Source: Tachypleus tridentatus
Taxonomy: Eukaryota; Arthropoda; Merostomata; Xiphosura; Limulidae
Length of the DNA: 64,000 nt
Reading direction: 5' to 3'
Assembly (NCBI RefSeq): GCF_004210375.1
Contig: NC_134837.1
Coordinates: forward strand, 165,333,310-165,397,309
Below, in pieces: positions 11,880 through 24,000 of this stretch. Under the pieces are notes generated by a model that searched no databases, was not told where the DNA came from, and saw only the letters and a program-made list of their open reading frames with translations. Position numbers and translations under genes: made by a program. The number at the start of each line of letters is the position of its first letter. The stretch's first letter is position 1.

Positions 11880-12700
11880 TCGAAAATCTTGGTTTTTAAC
11901 CGCTGCAACAATCAACTGGAACTTGTGTGACTAAGTAACTGATTGGTGCTGATTGTTGTAACATATAGAACTGTTGTGACTGTGTATTTTAAATGGTAAC
12001 TGCTGCAACACATATTACTGATATGGTTACACATTTTTAGATGCCATTCCTTGTTGGAGGTATAACTGATGTGACTGTATATTCGGAGTACTTATCATTA
12101 CAACATACTGAACTGGCGTGACTATATATGTTAGGTGCTAATCACTACAGTACGTAGTACTGAAGTGATTTATACAATTTGGTTGCTAATCCTTGAAAGC
12201 GACAGAACTGACATAACTGTGTATTTAGTTACTAATTGCTACTAAGGGTAGAACTAAAGACTCTGTTACTTTGGTTTTTGACCATTTCTGCTGATATTGG
12301 CGTGACTATTTACGTACTAAGAGTTATCCACTGCAGCACATAGGAATTGTTTGTTTTTAATTTCGCGCAAAGCTACACGAGGGCTATCTGCGCTTGCCGT
12401 CCCTAATTTTGTAACGTAAGACGAGAGGGAAGGCAGCTAGTCATCACCACCCATCGCCAGCTCTTGGGCTACTTTTGTACCAACGAATAGTGAGATTGAC
12501 CGTCACTTTATAACGCCCCCATGGTTAAAAGGACGAGCATGTTTGGTGCGACGGAGATTCGAACCCGCGATCCTCCGATTACGAGTCGAACGCCTTAACC
12601 ACCTGGCCATGCCAAGCCCCAGCACATAGGATTAAAGTACTTTGAGTTTTGTCCATTACGAATATCATAACCGGAGTGACTGTACATAAACATACATATG
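11880..12700. repeat. Decayed ~48-bp tandem repeat array, split by a SINE
   Basis: A phrase of the type ACAACATA-GAACTG-TGTGACTGTGTATTT recurs with diverged copies. The TGTGAC-like step falls at about 11927, 11976, 12022, 12071, 12118, 12165, 12212, 12259 and 12302, i.e. every 43-49 bp. The array resumes after a SINE (12346-12619) with a copy near 12676. Copies differ strongly, so this is an old minisatellite. Confidence 0.6.
12346..12619 (-). mobile_element. SINE family A, full length, inside the ~48-bp array
   Basis: Antisense copy flanked by the 12-bp duplication CAGCACATAGGA at 12334-12345 and 12620-12631. The duplicated site is itself part of a tandem-array unit. The central body has the variant TTTTGTAACGTAAGACGAG, shared with the copy at 42.7 kb, suggesting a subfamily. 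Confidence 0.95.
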
Positions 12701-12919
12701 TATTTGACGGTAACCACTTCAACACTGCTACACTTTGTTAGAAATTTGCTTGTGTATATATTACGTTTAACTACTTGTGTTAGAAGAATAACAAGCTTGG
12801 TTAATAATAAGGTAAGATATGAGCTAATAGTGTTCTAAAAAAATTGTGTGACGTCGATAGAAAATACAATATCTGACGAATAAACCATATCAAAGTCAAA
12901 TATCTTATTGAGATCATAT

Positions 12920-13263
12920 TTGTTTGTTTTTTTTAATTTTGCACAAAGCTACTCGAGGGCTATCTGTGCTAGCCATCCCTAATTTAGCAGTGTAAGGCTA
13001 TAGGGAAGGCAGCTAGTCATCACTGTCCACCGCCAACTCTTGGGCTACTCTTTTACCAACGAATAGTGGGACTGACCATCACATTATAACGCCCCCAAGG
13101 ATAGCTAGCCATTCCTAATTTAGCAGTGTAAGACTAGAGGGAAGGCAGCTAGTCATCACCATCCACCGCCAACTCTTGGGCTACTCTTTTACCAACGAAT
13201 AGTGGGACTGACCATCACATTATAACGCCCCCAAGGATAGGGAGGGCGAGCATTTTTGACGCG
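12920..13263 (-). mobile_element. SINE family A with 136-bp internal tandem duplication
   Basis: Antisense copy flanked by the 13-bp duplication ATTGAGATCATAT at 12907-12919 and 13264-13276. The segment beginning CTAGCC at 12969 is repeated from 13105, each copy ending GCCCCCAAGGATAG (13091-13104 and 13227-13240). The tRNA head is lost after GGGCGAGCATTTTTGACGCG. The target duplication lies outside both units. Confidence 0.93.
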
Positions 13264-13385
13264 ATTGAGATCATATGAATCATATATACTGAAGATAATG
13301 TATATAAACGTATCAAAATAATTCGTTCAATTCGTGGAAGCTATTTACTAAGAGGTAAGAATGGTACATACTTTCAGAATAAGTA

Positions 13386-13503
13386 TGTTTCTTTGTTGCT
13401 AAGCCCAAAGCTAGACAATGGGTTATCTGTGCAGTGCCATATTTATTGAAGTCTGATTTTTAGCGTTATAAGTCCTGAGACTTACTGTTGAATCACCGGG
13501 AGG
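13386..13503 (-). mobile_element. tRNA-derived SINE family B
   Basis: Antisense copy: tail-type GCTAAGCCCAAAGCTAGAC, then CAATGGGTTATCTGTGCA, then a degraded tRNA-like head ending CTGTTGAATCACCGGGAGG. Family B has its own head but a tail related to family A. Confidence 0.75.
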
Positions 13504-13635
13504 TATTTCAGAATAAAAGTTTTTGTACAATGAAAATATTATTTATTTTCCATTCAAAATGCCAGTGTGTTAACATTTCTTATATGCTGAAAATGATATT
13601 TCTATTTCTGTTATGTAGGATTACAAGGGAATATT

Positions 13636-13911
13636 TGTTGGTTTTGTTTTTGAATTTCGCGAAGAGCTACAAGAGGGCTATCTGCGCTAGTAGTACCTAA
13701 TTTAGCAATGTAAGACTACAGAAAAGGCAGCTAGTCATCATCATGCACCGCTAACTCTTGGGCTACTTTTTTACCAATGAATAGTGCGATTGAAAGTCAC
13801 ATATAACACCCTCACGGCTGAAAGAGCAAGCATGTTTGGTGTGATGGAAATTCGAATCCGGGACCAATACATTATGATTCAAGCTCCCTAATCACCTGGC
13901 CATACCTGGCA
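13636..13911 (-). mobile_element. SINE family A, diverged
   Basis: Antisense full-length copy with many substitutions. The 14-bp duplication TACAAGGGAATATT flanks it at 13622-13635 and 13912-13925. The duplication is intact although the body is quite diverged. Confidence 0.93.
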
Positions 13912-13925
13912 TACAAGGGAATATT

Positions 13926-14596
13926 AAATCCTATCCTTTTAAATGAAGTTATAGAAAAAGTATATAGCTTCAACCCGTCAAAGAATACTGTGTGTAAAAT
14001 GCAAAGCCAAGGCCTGCCAAAAATAAAAAATAAGGAAGAAAGACAAAAGACAAAGGTAAAACCATAACGTTCACTGACTGAAATAGGCATTGGTTAAATA
14101 AACAGAGCTGAAAAGGAAATGGTATAAAGTTCTCTGCCAAACGAGGTGATGCCTAACATTGCTTCCTTCAATAAAAAATACAAAATTACGGTCCGAAATT
14201 ATGTGTAGCATGTAACAAATATGAATAAATTATACTTATGAAAAGACATTATTATGAGGTCAGTTAAACTTTTTGAACATTGCATTATTTATCTGGCCAG
14301 GATAGCATTGAAAGTCCCCTTTTAACGGTAATAACTTAATCAGAACATAAAAAGTAATGGGATCACATCGCAAACAAAAGCTAAGTTTTGGGGCCGTAAG
14401 AGGTTTCAGCTTCAATTAGATAATTAAACACGGTTTCGTGTGAGAATTTGTTTCAATGTGTTATTTTTTTCACATTTGAGTGTCTAAACAAATTAAGTGT
14501 GAAAACTTAATCTTCGGTTCTGAGCTGTAAAATTTAATCAGTTTTAGTTATATATATATATATATATACAATGAAAAAAAGGAAAACAGCGTCATA
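13926..14596. other. Unassigned spacer with (TA)n
   Basis: No coding recognised; alternating TA run near 14550-14568. Confidence 0.4.
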
Positions 14597-14870
14597 TTTG
14601 TTTGTTTTTTTAATTTCACGTAAAGCTGCACAAGGGTTGTATGCCCATGGCCGTCCTTAGTTTAGCAGTGTAAAACTAGAGAGGAGGTAGCTAGTCATCA
14701 CCACCCACCGCCAACTCTTGGGTTATTCTTTTACAAGCAAATAATGGGATTGACCATACATTATAACGCCCCCACGGCTGAAAGAACGAGAATGTTAGGG
14801 GTGATAGAGATTCTAACTCGCGGCCCTTACATTACAAGTCGAGCGCCCAAACTACCAGATCATGCCACGC
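14597..14870 (-). mobile_element. SINE family A, diverged
   Basis: Antisense copy with T-rich end, central body (CACCCACCGCCAACTCTTGG) and decayed head. No clear target duplication. Confidence 0.88.
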
Positions 14871-15005
14871 AATTAAACATCAATTTGCTCTATCTCCTAA
14901 ACTCAAAAGCTTGTGTGTAAGAATCATAAGATTCAGAAATAATCTTTCCAAATTTAGATTTGCTGAGCAGAAGAAGGGCGATTATTCAATTGTACCTCCA
15001 TTTAC

Positions 15006-15114
15006 GGCCCGACACGGCCAAGCGCGTTGATGCGTTCGACTCGTAATCCGAGAGTCGCGGGTTCACAGATAGCCCTCGAGTAGCTTTGCGCGTAATTCAT
15101 AAACAAAAACAAAA
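15006..15114 (+). mobile_element. Miniature SINE family A (head joined directly to tail)
   Basis: Sense copy of only about 109 bp. The tRNA-like head (GGCCCGACACGGCCAAGCGC through GTCGCGGGTTC) passes directly into the tail (ACAGATAGCCCTCGAGTAGC), so the central body is deleted. Flanks carry an 11-bp duplication with one mismatch: CCTCCATTTAC at 14995-15005 and CCTCAATTTAC at 15115-15125, so it inserted in this form or lost its centre later. Confidence 0.9.
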
Positions 15115-15153
15115 CCTCAATTTACATATCGACTCTAATAGCCAATCTAAGAT

Positions 15154-15275
15154 TACCCCGCTGGTACAGTGGTAAGTCTGTGGAATTATAACGATAAATG
15201 TAGGGTTTAGTTCTCCTCGGTAGATTCGCAGATATCCCGATATAGATTTACTAAGAGAAAAAACACCCACAATAG
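15154..15275 (+). mobile_element. tRNA-derived SINE family C, degenerate
   Basis: Sense copy resembling the better copy at 29.63 kb: CCCCGCTGGTACAGTGGTAA (A-box region), TTAGTTCTCCTCGGT (decayed B-box region), then a decayed CAGATA tail. Confidence 0.6.
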
Positions 15276-15984
15276 TTCTTTTTTAAAGAGATAATCAGAG
15301 AATATTACGAAATAAATAACTTCTATAGTTCACAAAATAGTAGTTATAGTTCGAATCTAACAAGAAGTTAATTTAATAATTATCATTAAGGTGTTTTATT
15401 TTATGAGCTTATAATTATAGTGACAAAACTAATCGAATTGTTGTTTTTTTAAGAGATGGATATCTTCCCACGGTTTTGTTCACTTGTTATCGAGTAAAAT
15501 CCAATATTATTTGGAAACCCTCAAATGACTTTGTTTCTGTAAGAAAAATTATTCCAAAAAAATGTTAGTTTTAAATAGAAATGCATAACGATTTTTTAAA
15601 AAATTCTTTTTTAGAATAATTTAAAAAATAACTTTTGATGCGACAAAACTCAGGTAGTTATAGAAGTTGTAAGGCTGAGTGTGGCGTAGTGGTTAGTGTG
15701 GCAGGTTTAAGGTCCAAAGCTCAAAACGCAATAACGCTAAATACGTTCTCTTGCTTTCAGTTGTGAGCGCGTTGAATCGAAACCTTCGAAACATGTTAAC
15801 ACACAAAAAATATTTTTCACTATTTTCTAAATATCTTCTTCTCAGTATTTCACTAGAAACTCTTTTCCGCCTTACGCATTTTTATAACATGCATCTCGTG
15901 TGCATATTTTACATGTGAAATAAATTTAACTTTAATACAAGGCTTATTTGAAGATAGTATTTTTTGAAGACAAGAAATCTCTCC
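15276..15984. other. Unassigned AT-rich spacer
   Basis: No gene seen. About 15673-15745 starts with GTGGCGTAGTGGTTAGTGTG, like a tRNA A box, but no matching tRNA fold follows; perhaps another SINE head. Confidence 0.35.
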
Positions 15985-16052
15985 TCGGCAAGACTGGAGA
16001 TTTATAATGCTAAAAATCGGATCTCGATACTTGTAATGGGCACAGCATAGAT
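15985..16052 (+). mobile_element. SINE family B, truncated
   Basis: Sense fragment: TTATAATGCTAAAAATCGGA, then CTCGATACTTGTAATGGGCA and a CAGCATAGAT tail start. The head and tail ends are missing. Confidence 0.55.
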
Positions 16053-16077
16053 TTCATGCACGAAACCAGGAAGAACG

Positions 16078-16203
16078 GGAGTTTTTTGTTTTTTTTTTCT
16101 TTTAGCAAAGCCACATCGAGCTATCTGCTGAGCCCATCCAAGGGAATCAAATCCATGATTTTAGCGTTGTATATCCGTAGACTTACGACTGCACTAGCGG
16201 GAT
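16078..16203 (-). mobile_element. tRNA-derived SINE family C
   Basis: Antisense copy: T-rich end, TAGCAAAGCCACATCGAGCT, then TATCTGCTGAGCCCATCC and the decayed head around GACTTACGACTGCACTAGCG. Confidence 0.65.
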
Positions 16204-16209
16204 CAGAAA

Positions 16210-17358
16210 GGACGGTTCAGCTGAAACCCACATTTTTGTTAAGACAAAAATTCATGCCTATATACTTACTGCGTAAATGCCAACAGTATTTAACGTTTCA
16301 GGTGTTTGTTGATTTTATATGGACAGCCATGCAATTGTTCAAGCCATATTTCATATAAACGTGGATCCAGGTTTCATCTCATGGTACCTACTTTTTACAA
16401 ATTTTTCTGGTGGTGGTTTTGGGAAATGCCTCTAGTACACCCTAGCATTAGCATGCAAAGTATACTAGTTGTACTTTGTACTTCACAAGTTAATTCTAAA
16501 TTATTTTAAACCAACTAAATCGTTTGTGCACACATGCATAGTTGACGTCTACAAAGTTATAAATAGGCAGGTGCAAAACAAAGTACTAATGCAGGTGTGC
16601 GAGAATAAAAAAGAAAACCTATATAACTCTTGGAGTCTATAAATGGAAATAACAGGCTGTGTTGTTTAATGGTCACAATCTCATACAACAATGCACGCTT
16701 CGCAAGGCCTGTCGATAAAACAAACATAGCGTGCACATAGTGACGTTTGGTAGCCACGTGACAAAGATTTCATACATCCAATTAAAATGACTTACAAGTG
16801 CTTAATACACAGTTCCGTGTATTTCGTATATTTTGGTTTACTTGGAAATAACTATTTCGATTTCTTACTTCTTGTAGTGTTTGCTCGGAAATCAATTTAT
16901 AAAGTTAGAAGAACTGATAACTTTCTTTTAAGGCAACTCAACAAGTGACCGATGAAAAACTCACGGTAAAACGAGAGGATAATTCAATCGCAAATTATTG
17001 ATCAAACTACTACATACCCGCAACCGACTCTAGAATTTCAGTGTAAATAAAAACCTGAGACCAAACATTCAAACCGTGAAGAACTATGATAAGAATTTAC
17101 TTTATACGAATAGTGCATTAACTCTAGCCTAACAACTGACTCTGAAACGCAAAACGCAACTGAGCCTGCGCAACTGAAGACATATATAGTTTATACGTCA
17201 CTAGAGTACAAGCAACCTAAATCAACAAACTAGTACCCATTTAGTGAATACTAACATGCCTAGTCAGTGAGAGAGCACAAGCATCTGTCAGTATTCATAT
17301 TCCTCAAAAATCTGGGTGGAGGAATCAGCACATGCTTGTATAGATCATTCACTGTTAT
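16210..17358. other. Upstream region of the WSCD gene
   Basis: Apparently unique DNA that should hold the promoter and 5' leader of the plus-strand sulfotransferase gene. A TATATA at 17183-17188 is the only TATA-like element of note and is unremarkable in AT-rich DNA. No upstream coding exon is recognised. Confidence 0.35.
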
Positions 17359-17646
17359 AAGAAATAGTACGTCTATGAACTACAAAGAAATAGTACGTTT
17401 ATGAACTACAAAGAAATAGTACGTTTATGAACTACAAAGAAATAGTACGTTTATGAACTACAAAGAAATAGTATGTCTATGAACTATAAAGAAATAGTAT
17501 GTCTATGAACTATAAAGAAATAGTATGTCTATGAACTACAAAGAAATAGTATGTCTATGAACTATAAAGAAATAGTATGTCTATGAACTACAAAGAAATA
17601 GTACGTCTATGAACTACAAAGAAATAGTATATCTATGAACTATAAA
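17359..17646 (+). repeat. 26-bp minisatellite, 11 copies, ending 39 bp before the WSCD start codon
   Basis: Eleven head-to-tail units of exactly 26 bp, of the form AAGAAATAGTAYGTYT followed by ATGAACTAYA. The unit ATG recurs at 17375, 17401, 17427, 17453, 17479, 17505, 17531, 17557, 17583, 17609 and 17635. In each unit ATG opens a 9-codon ORF (MNYKEIVRL or MNYKEIVCL and close variants) whose TGA overlaps the next unit's ATG as ATGA. The last ATG (17635) opens a 15-codon ORF that stops at 17680-17682, three bases before the main ATG. Divergence is limited to C/T changes, so it is young or homogenised. Confidence 0.95.
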
Positions 17647-17685
17647 GAGCAGCTTGTTGTCCAGAGATCAGTATCTGACTGAAGA

Positions 17686-18052
17686 ATGGTCTTTAAAATT
17701 TGCAGATTCCGAAGACTGCTTATAAAAAGGTCTTTCTTTACGTTTCTAGTGTTGGTTTTAGTTTATTTTTTTGTTTCAGTGGGAGTTCTGTTGACTCGCA
17801 GCCTCACGCCAAAACCACCACTAGCCTATCAACTTTCGACAGGACGTCAAATTACTAAACTACGAAAGAATTACAAACTGTTGTTGAATGTGCAATCGGG
17901 ATTTCAATACAATCCATTATTTCGTTCTTTTCAGAATTTACATCCATGTAAAATACCCAAATTGAGGTATCCTCCTGGACCAATCACAGCACTAGCATCC
18001 TTTCCAGGATCTGGAAACACTTGGATCCGATATCTAGTTCAACAGTCCACTG
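17686..18052 (+). CDS. WSCD: WSCD sulfotransferase exon 1
   Basis: Encodes residues 1-122 and the first base of codon 123. It holds the basic N-terminus, the membrane anchor and the PGSGNTW loop. The donor GTAAGT is at 18053. Reading through the donor stays open to a TAA ending at 18171, so a retained intron would add 39 non-homologous residues (a 161-residue product); the family match stops at the donor. The start is chosen because it gives the expected anchor; the next in-frame upstream ATG (17635) is cut off by TGA at 17680-17682. Confidence 0.92.
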
Positions 18053-21000
18053 GTAAGTTAGTTTGGTTGTTTCTTGTTTTTAATACAATGTTTGCAGCAT
18101 TCGGTCTCAAATTTGTTTCAGCAAGCTTACGGTCATTACCTTTTAACATACGATTACCAAGTTTCAAATAAAAAGCTATTGAAACGACAGTAGACAGTTA
18201 GAAGATACGTTACGAAACCTTGTTTACAACTTTCATAGATTAATAATTGACGTCATCGAGTTATTACTGTTATTAATATTAAAATGGATAATAATCTAAT
18301 TAGAATCGCGATATTAAAGACGAGAGTACATGTTTCATTAGATTAGTTTCTATTATGGCTTACAACATGTCATTACGTGATGACGAGAAACCCACTTGAA
18401 GTAAAAATGTATCCCAGGACGGCTAGTATGGGTATTAACACTTTTATTAATGAAGCTTTATTAGTAAAAGTATTAATGTCCCCCAGTGGCTCAGCGCTAT
18501 GTTTGCGGACTTACAACGCTAAAAACTGGGTTTCGATACCCGTGATGGGCAGAGCACAGATAGCCCATTGTGCACCTTTGTGCTTAATTCAAAACAACAA
18601 CAAAATTGTTAATACCCATGCCTGCCGTTCTGAGATACAACATGTTATTCCATTGCGCAAACTGTATCAATAATTTGGTTATTAAATGTACGTTACACAT
18701 ATATTAGTTTATTTGAAAAATATACACGGTTCACATATTTATAGTCATGATATTAGTGCTATAAATCAGTTATATACTAAAACAATTTCTTATTGAAAAG
18801 GAAGTAACGGAATATATATTAATATTAAAGTAGTTAGTTAGTAATTACTAATAGCAGTTTGAGATTATATCACTTCATCGCTGTTTGTTTGGTTCTAAAA
18901 ACAAGAAGAAAGCAGACGAATAAAGGTAAAAGTAAATTCAGACCTAACTCAGTAATATATGTATGTTCGTACACACTTATGTGTAATATATACATAATGA
19001 TGTACTTAGTTTGGGTAAATAATTAACACATCCGACATAATTAGGCGAAGTTATATACAAAACGAAATATCAAGATGTGTATATATATATATATTATTAT
19101 TTTTTTTATTTCAAGCAACTTTATATGTAGTGTGGTTTTCTTAAACATAGTTACCGTATATTTTGTCACCCGGGCAACGTAATGTTGACGTCAATTAGTC
19201 AATGAACTCATTTAAATATAGGGGAAGCAAAACAATCCAGTGATTTCTAATAGTTACATAATGAAACATTATTTTAGATGTTTAGAATATTCAATATACA
19301 ACATAAGTACATAAACACACGTGACTAATTTATTACGTGTAATACTGGATCCTAATGATTAAGTTGTTAAATAAGCCGCTGTTTTCTCTGTGATATCATT
19401 TTTGTTGTAAGTTTAAGGTTTAAGTTAATTAAACACCTGCAAGGATGTTTTAAAAGTATATGTTCAATGATATGGATATGAATTTTCGTTCTTTACGACT
19501 TTCACTCTGTGAACCAAAGGCTTGTTTATCTGTTTCAACGAAAATCTACACGAATTCAATATCTGCAATATCGAACCAACAACTTTTACGTTATAGGCCT
19601 TCAAGCTAAGCCACCAATGAACGGAATGAAAAGAATAACCATATGACGAAATATGTCGTGCCTTCTTTACAAGAATGTACCGGAACAGGTAGGGTAAATT
19701 GCCTCGTGTAGGGGCTCAATTGCACAACTCAGGTCAACCTCAAACTTATAACTACCCGCCTTTGCGTTCAAAGCCACTGGACCACTCTGCCCCAAAGAAA
19801 TATGAGTCTTATTTCAAATTCATGTAAGCTGTTTTAGTGGAACTTTGGTATCTTCAGTTGTTTAATTTTTCGTTGTATACTTTATAGCCCATTAACAAGT
19901 TTGTATTTTCTCAAGAAAAAATAGCTGTTCTAACACCACATTTAGAATTAAGCACGTTTTTACACAAACATAACATATTAAATGGCTCGTCATTTTTAAT
20001 TGAATGTTTTTTAATTTTATTTTTCTATTCAATCCTTCAGGATACTTTACTGGTAGTATTTATGGTGATTCAGCTTTAGCTATGACTGGTTTCCATGCAG
20101 AACGAATAAGTAATGGTTCTGTCATCTTGGTAAAAACTCATGAGTGGGGTGAAACCGGGCGAAGAAAATTCCATAAAGCAATACTACTCGTTCGGGAACC
20201 GAGTAGGGCTTTATTAGCAGAGTTTAACAGAAGATTTGGAGGCCATCTTGGCTATGCTCCCCAAAGAATGTTTTTTAAAAGTCAGAAAAAAGGTAAGCTT
20301 GAAGATTATTTTAAAATCTTGTAAAAACACAAATAAAAGTATTTTTAGACAAGTATTTTTTGACGCATGTTGGATTAGTCACTTGTGAGACAAAATATTA
20401 ATCGATAATCACATTATTTTATTTCGCATTTTCGTTTAAAAAAACAAGAACTAATTGCTAATCAGTTTTTGTCTTTAGGTAAAGTGTTCAACTGAATGCA
20501 AACTTTAAATAGCTGATTACCTGGTTGAAAATTAAGATGCAAAAAATATCTATATTACAATTTTACTAAATTATAACATATTATAACGATTATAGGAAAA
20601 GACATTCACTTAGAGATGAAAGAAAATAAGTATTTATACGTTTTTGTGTGTATCATTGTATGAAAACTGAAGTAATCTCAGGATCACTGACTTCTTTCAG
20701 CAAGAAACACTAACTCTCTAACAAAATGTTAGCTACAACATGTTGACATGATTGAATTGAGGGGAAAGATGAACACAAGTTTCACAAAAAAAACCTGTAT
20801 CTCAGAATGGCTGATATGGGTATTAACACTTTTATTAATAAGCAGAGAACAACATTTCGACCTTGCTAGGCCATCTTTAGCTGAAAAAAGAGAGTTCGCA
20901 ACTCACAGTTGCTGGACTCATGTTTTAGGGACGAGAGTATAAACGGGTAAGGGACTGTAGAAGGCGTTGCAGTTGGATGTTAGGTTATTAGAAATTCGCA

Positions 21001-24000
21001 GAAAAATCACCCATACTGGATTATACATTCCCTGGGACTCAACACATGAAACAAAACAAAAATTAAACATATTAAGAAACCAAATAAACACAGCCACAAA
21101 ACTATGTTCACCTGATATAATTAACGATGAAATCAACAAAATAAAACAACACTTCATCAACATCAACAAACTTCCTCAAACAAACCGTGGAAAAAATTAT
21201 ACACGCACACCTAGACCAACAACAAACAAACAATAATAAATTCCAAGATACAACAAACTACAAAACCTTATACTGCTGCATACAATATTTTCCCGACATC
21301 AGAGAAAAAATAACCAACATTTGAAATAAACTTATAACAGAACACAACATTCCAATAAACACCAAATTTATTCAAAAACCAAATATAAAACTAAAGCCCA
21401 TACTATGTAGAAACTACGCTGACAAACACAACATCAACATAATTTGTAAAATACAATGCAACAACTGCCAAAACTTCTATATTGGAGAAACAAGCAGAAA
21501 AATTGAAACTAGATTCAAAGAACACAAAAACACTTTCACGTGTTTTTGAACACTGCAAATCAAATAAACACAACATAACCATAGAAAACTCCCAGCTATT
21601 AAGTAGGGAAAGAAATATAAACAAACGCAAAATCAAAGAAGCCGTACTTATACAGCAACTAAAACCAAAATTAAGCCAATATAAAGGAAGATCTTTATAC
21701 CTATACTAATTAATAACCTGACATCCAACTGCAACGCCCCTTACAGTCCCGTACCTATTTATACTTTCGTCTCTAAGACAAGCGTCCGGCAACGGTCAAT
21801 TGCAAACTCTTTTTGACAATCTGAAGATGATGCAGGAAGGTCAAAACGTTGTTCTCTGCTTATGAATAAATGTGTTAACACCCATACCAGCCTTCTGAGG
21901 TATATTTTTATTTCAAGTGGGTTTCTCGCCATCAAGAAAAACAAAACCTTCAACTGCTCTTAAAACACACCACACACACAAAACAACACAAACGATTCAT
22001 CTTAGTTAGATGTGCGCACAAAGACGAAAATCAGCTGTATAACTCTCTGAACAGAGAAATGTCTGTGTAAGATGAGGATCTGCTTAAGATTCGCCAAAGA
22101 ATGTTCAAGGATTGAAATCCCCGTTCATTTACCATAGAGATGTATTTGATGAGAGAGTGGTAAGAATTGGAGAGATCGTGAGGAGTAATGGTAGAAAAAG
22201 TAACTGGTAATAGGATAATAACATTTACACCAGTGGGAGAGAAGTTGGAAAGCATTGAGAGCAAAGTGAGAGATAAGAAATGTGAAAGAACTGATACATG
22301 TTGATGGTTACTGGAGTATATTTTGTTTTGTTTTTGTTTTAGTTTGAATTGTTTTGAATTTAGCGCAAAGGTACACTTGGGCTATCTTCACTAGCCGTTC
22401 TTAATTTAGCAGTGTAAGACTAGAGGGAAGGTAGCTAGTCATCACCAACTACCCTCTACTCTTGGATTACTCTTTTACCAACGAATAATGGGATTGGCCA
22501 TCACATTATAACGTCCCCCGACTGTTTGGTGTGACGGGGATTCGAACTCGCGACCCTCAGATTACGAGTGGAGCGCCTTAACCACCTGGCCATGCCGGGC
22601 CTTCTTTTGTTTAGATCTTGGCTTTTTAGTTTATTGGAGTTACTTGATTGTGGAGGATCCTCATCTATGATGACTAACTTGATAAGTTTCTAAGCCTAAC
22701 TTCAATAGTCTTAAGTGGGGAAGCTGCTTCGGATTAAGTACTTTTCCGCTTTTAAAGGTCACTAAACCTGAGAAAAACAATTACTATATATATATTTAGA
22801 TAGGATCAAATCTGTCTGAGCTTTTGCCAACCACATCACCTGGTCACCCTATTAACAAAAACAGGAAATACCAATGTGACCAGAGAATTAATTAGAAGAA
22901 ATTTAAAGAAATTCTCCAATGAAAACTTCCTTTGGTTAGTTCAGGAAAATCAAAAGAAATGATGCTGGAGAAAAATACGATTTACCCAATAATAAGGTGA
23001 AATCGGTCTAAAGCCAATAATATGCACCATATTTGTTTGTTTAAAGTTAAACGCAGACCTATACAATGGGCTATCTGTGTTCTGCCCACTAGCAGTATTA
23101 AAACTCGATTTATAGCGTTATAAGCCCGTAAACATATTGCTGTGTCACTGTGGAGGCCATTCATTGTAAGTTCAATATGTGCTGCTCTTCAGCGACACAG
23201 CAGTATATCTGCGAACTCTCACCGCTATAAAGTGGGTTTCGATACCCTTGTCAGGCAGAGAACATATAGCCCATTGTGTAGCTCTGTGCTTAATTTAAAA
23301 CAAAAAAATTAATATGTGTACCAAATGCATATAATTGCAAAACATTTGAAATATTTTTGTGAAACAGGAAATCTTCGCTCTTCTAAACCAAATCGGAAAA
23401 TAAACACCTAATTTATTTTATCATGCTGCATCATTAGTTTTATGTTGCTTATTTGAAGCTTTAGATACAGATATAAATATTTTCTTTTGTTATAAATCGT
23501 ATTACAAATACAGCATCTTGCTAAATACATTCATCTGAATATATGCATTTCTCAAGTACCTTCAGTAAAGTGGAAGTAATACTATTATTAATCCGTGATG
23601 ACGAGAAAACTCCATTTGTAGAGAAAAATATATCAGCCCATAGCAGCCGTTTTTACACATATAATACTATTATTATTTCATGAGTAAAGTAAACGTACCT
23701 TAAAATTAATTATTCATGCAAGCTCCATCTAGTGAGTATTTAACGGTTTCAATGTTGAATAGAAGTACATCATTTGATATCAATATTATAATGCAAAATT
23801 TAAAGAGTTACAGACTGGCAAGCTCATGCTATGTAGTTGCAAATAAATGCACATATGCAGATTTTTTTAGAAGCGTGTGGGTCTGTTATCATTATTATAT
23901 TGTTTTTCTGAGGTATATATATCCAGAATATCAGTCCAATGTTTCAGTCACGCACATAATGGTGCCATAGCTTCCTAGTTACAGTAAGAACTTATTACGA

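Larger units (their letters stand above)
18053..20040 (+). other. WSCD intron 1
   Basis: 1988 bp, phase 1, donor GTAAGT and acceptor CCTTCAG after a T-rich tract. It carries a Penelope-type terminal hairpin with a family-B SINE (18370-18645). 19490-19800 looks like decayed tRNA-like SINE material (for example GCCACTGGACCACTCTGCCC). The rest is AT-rich with a TA run near 19080. Confidence 0.88.

Noticed and set aside
16056-16358. 100-codon ORF (+)
   Set aside because: It reads through an antisense SINE of family C; no domain.
17183-17188. TATA box for WSCD
   Set aside because: TATATA is frequent in this AT-rich DNA and no start site is known.
17359-17646. Regular 26-bp repeats as a CRISPR-like array
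   Set aside because: Units are directly tandem with no spacers, and the genome is clearly animal.
18479-18550. Possible tRNA gene with A box TGGCTCAGCG and B box GGTTTCGATACCC
   Set aside because: The same head recurs many times here, always joined to the CAGATAGCCC tail, so it is SINE family B.
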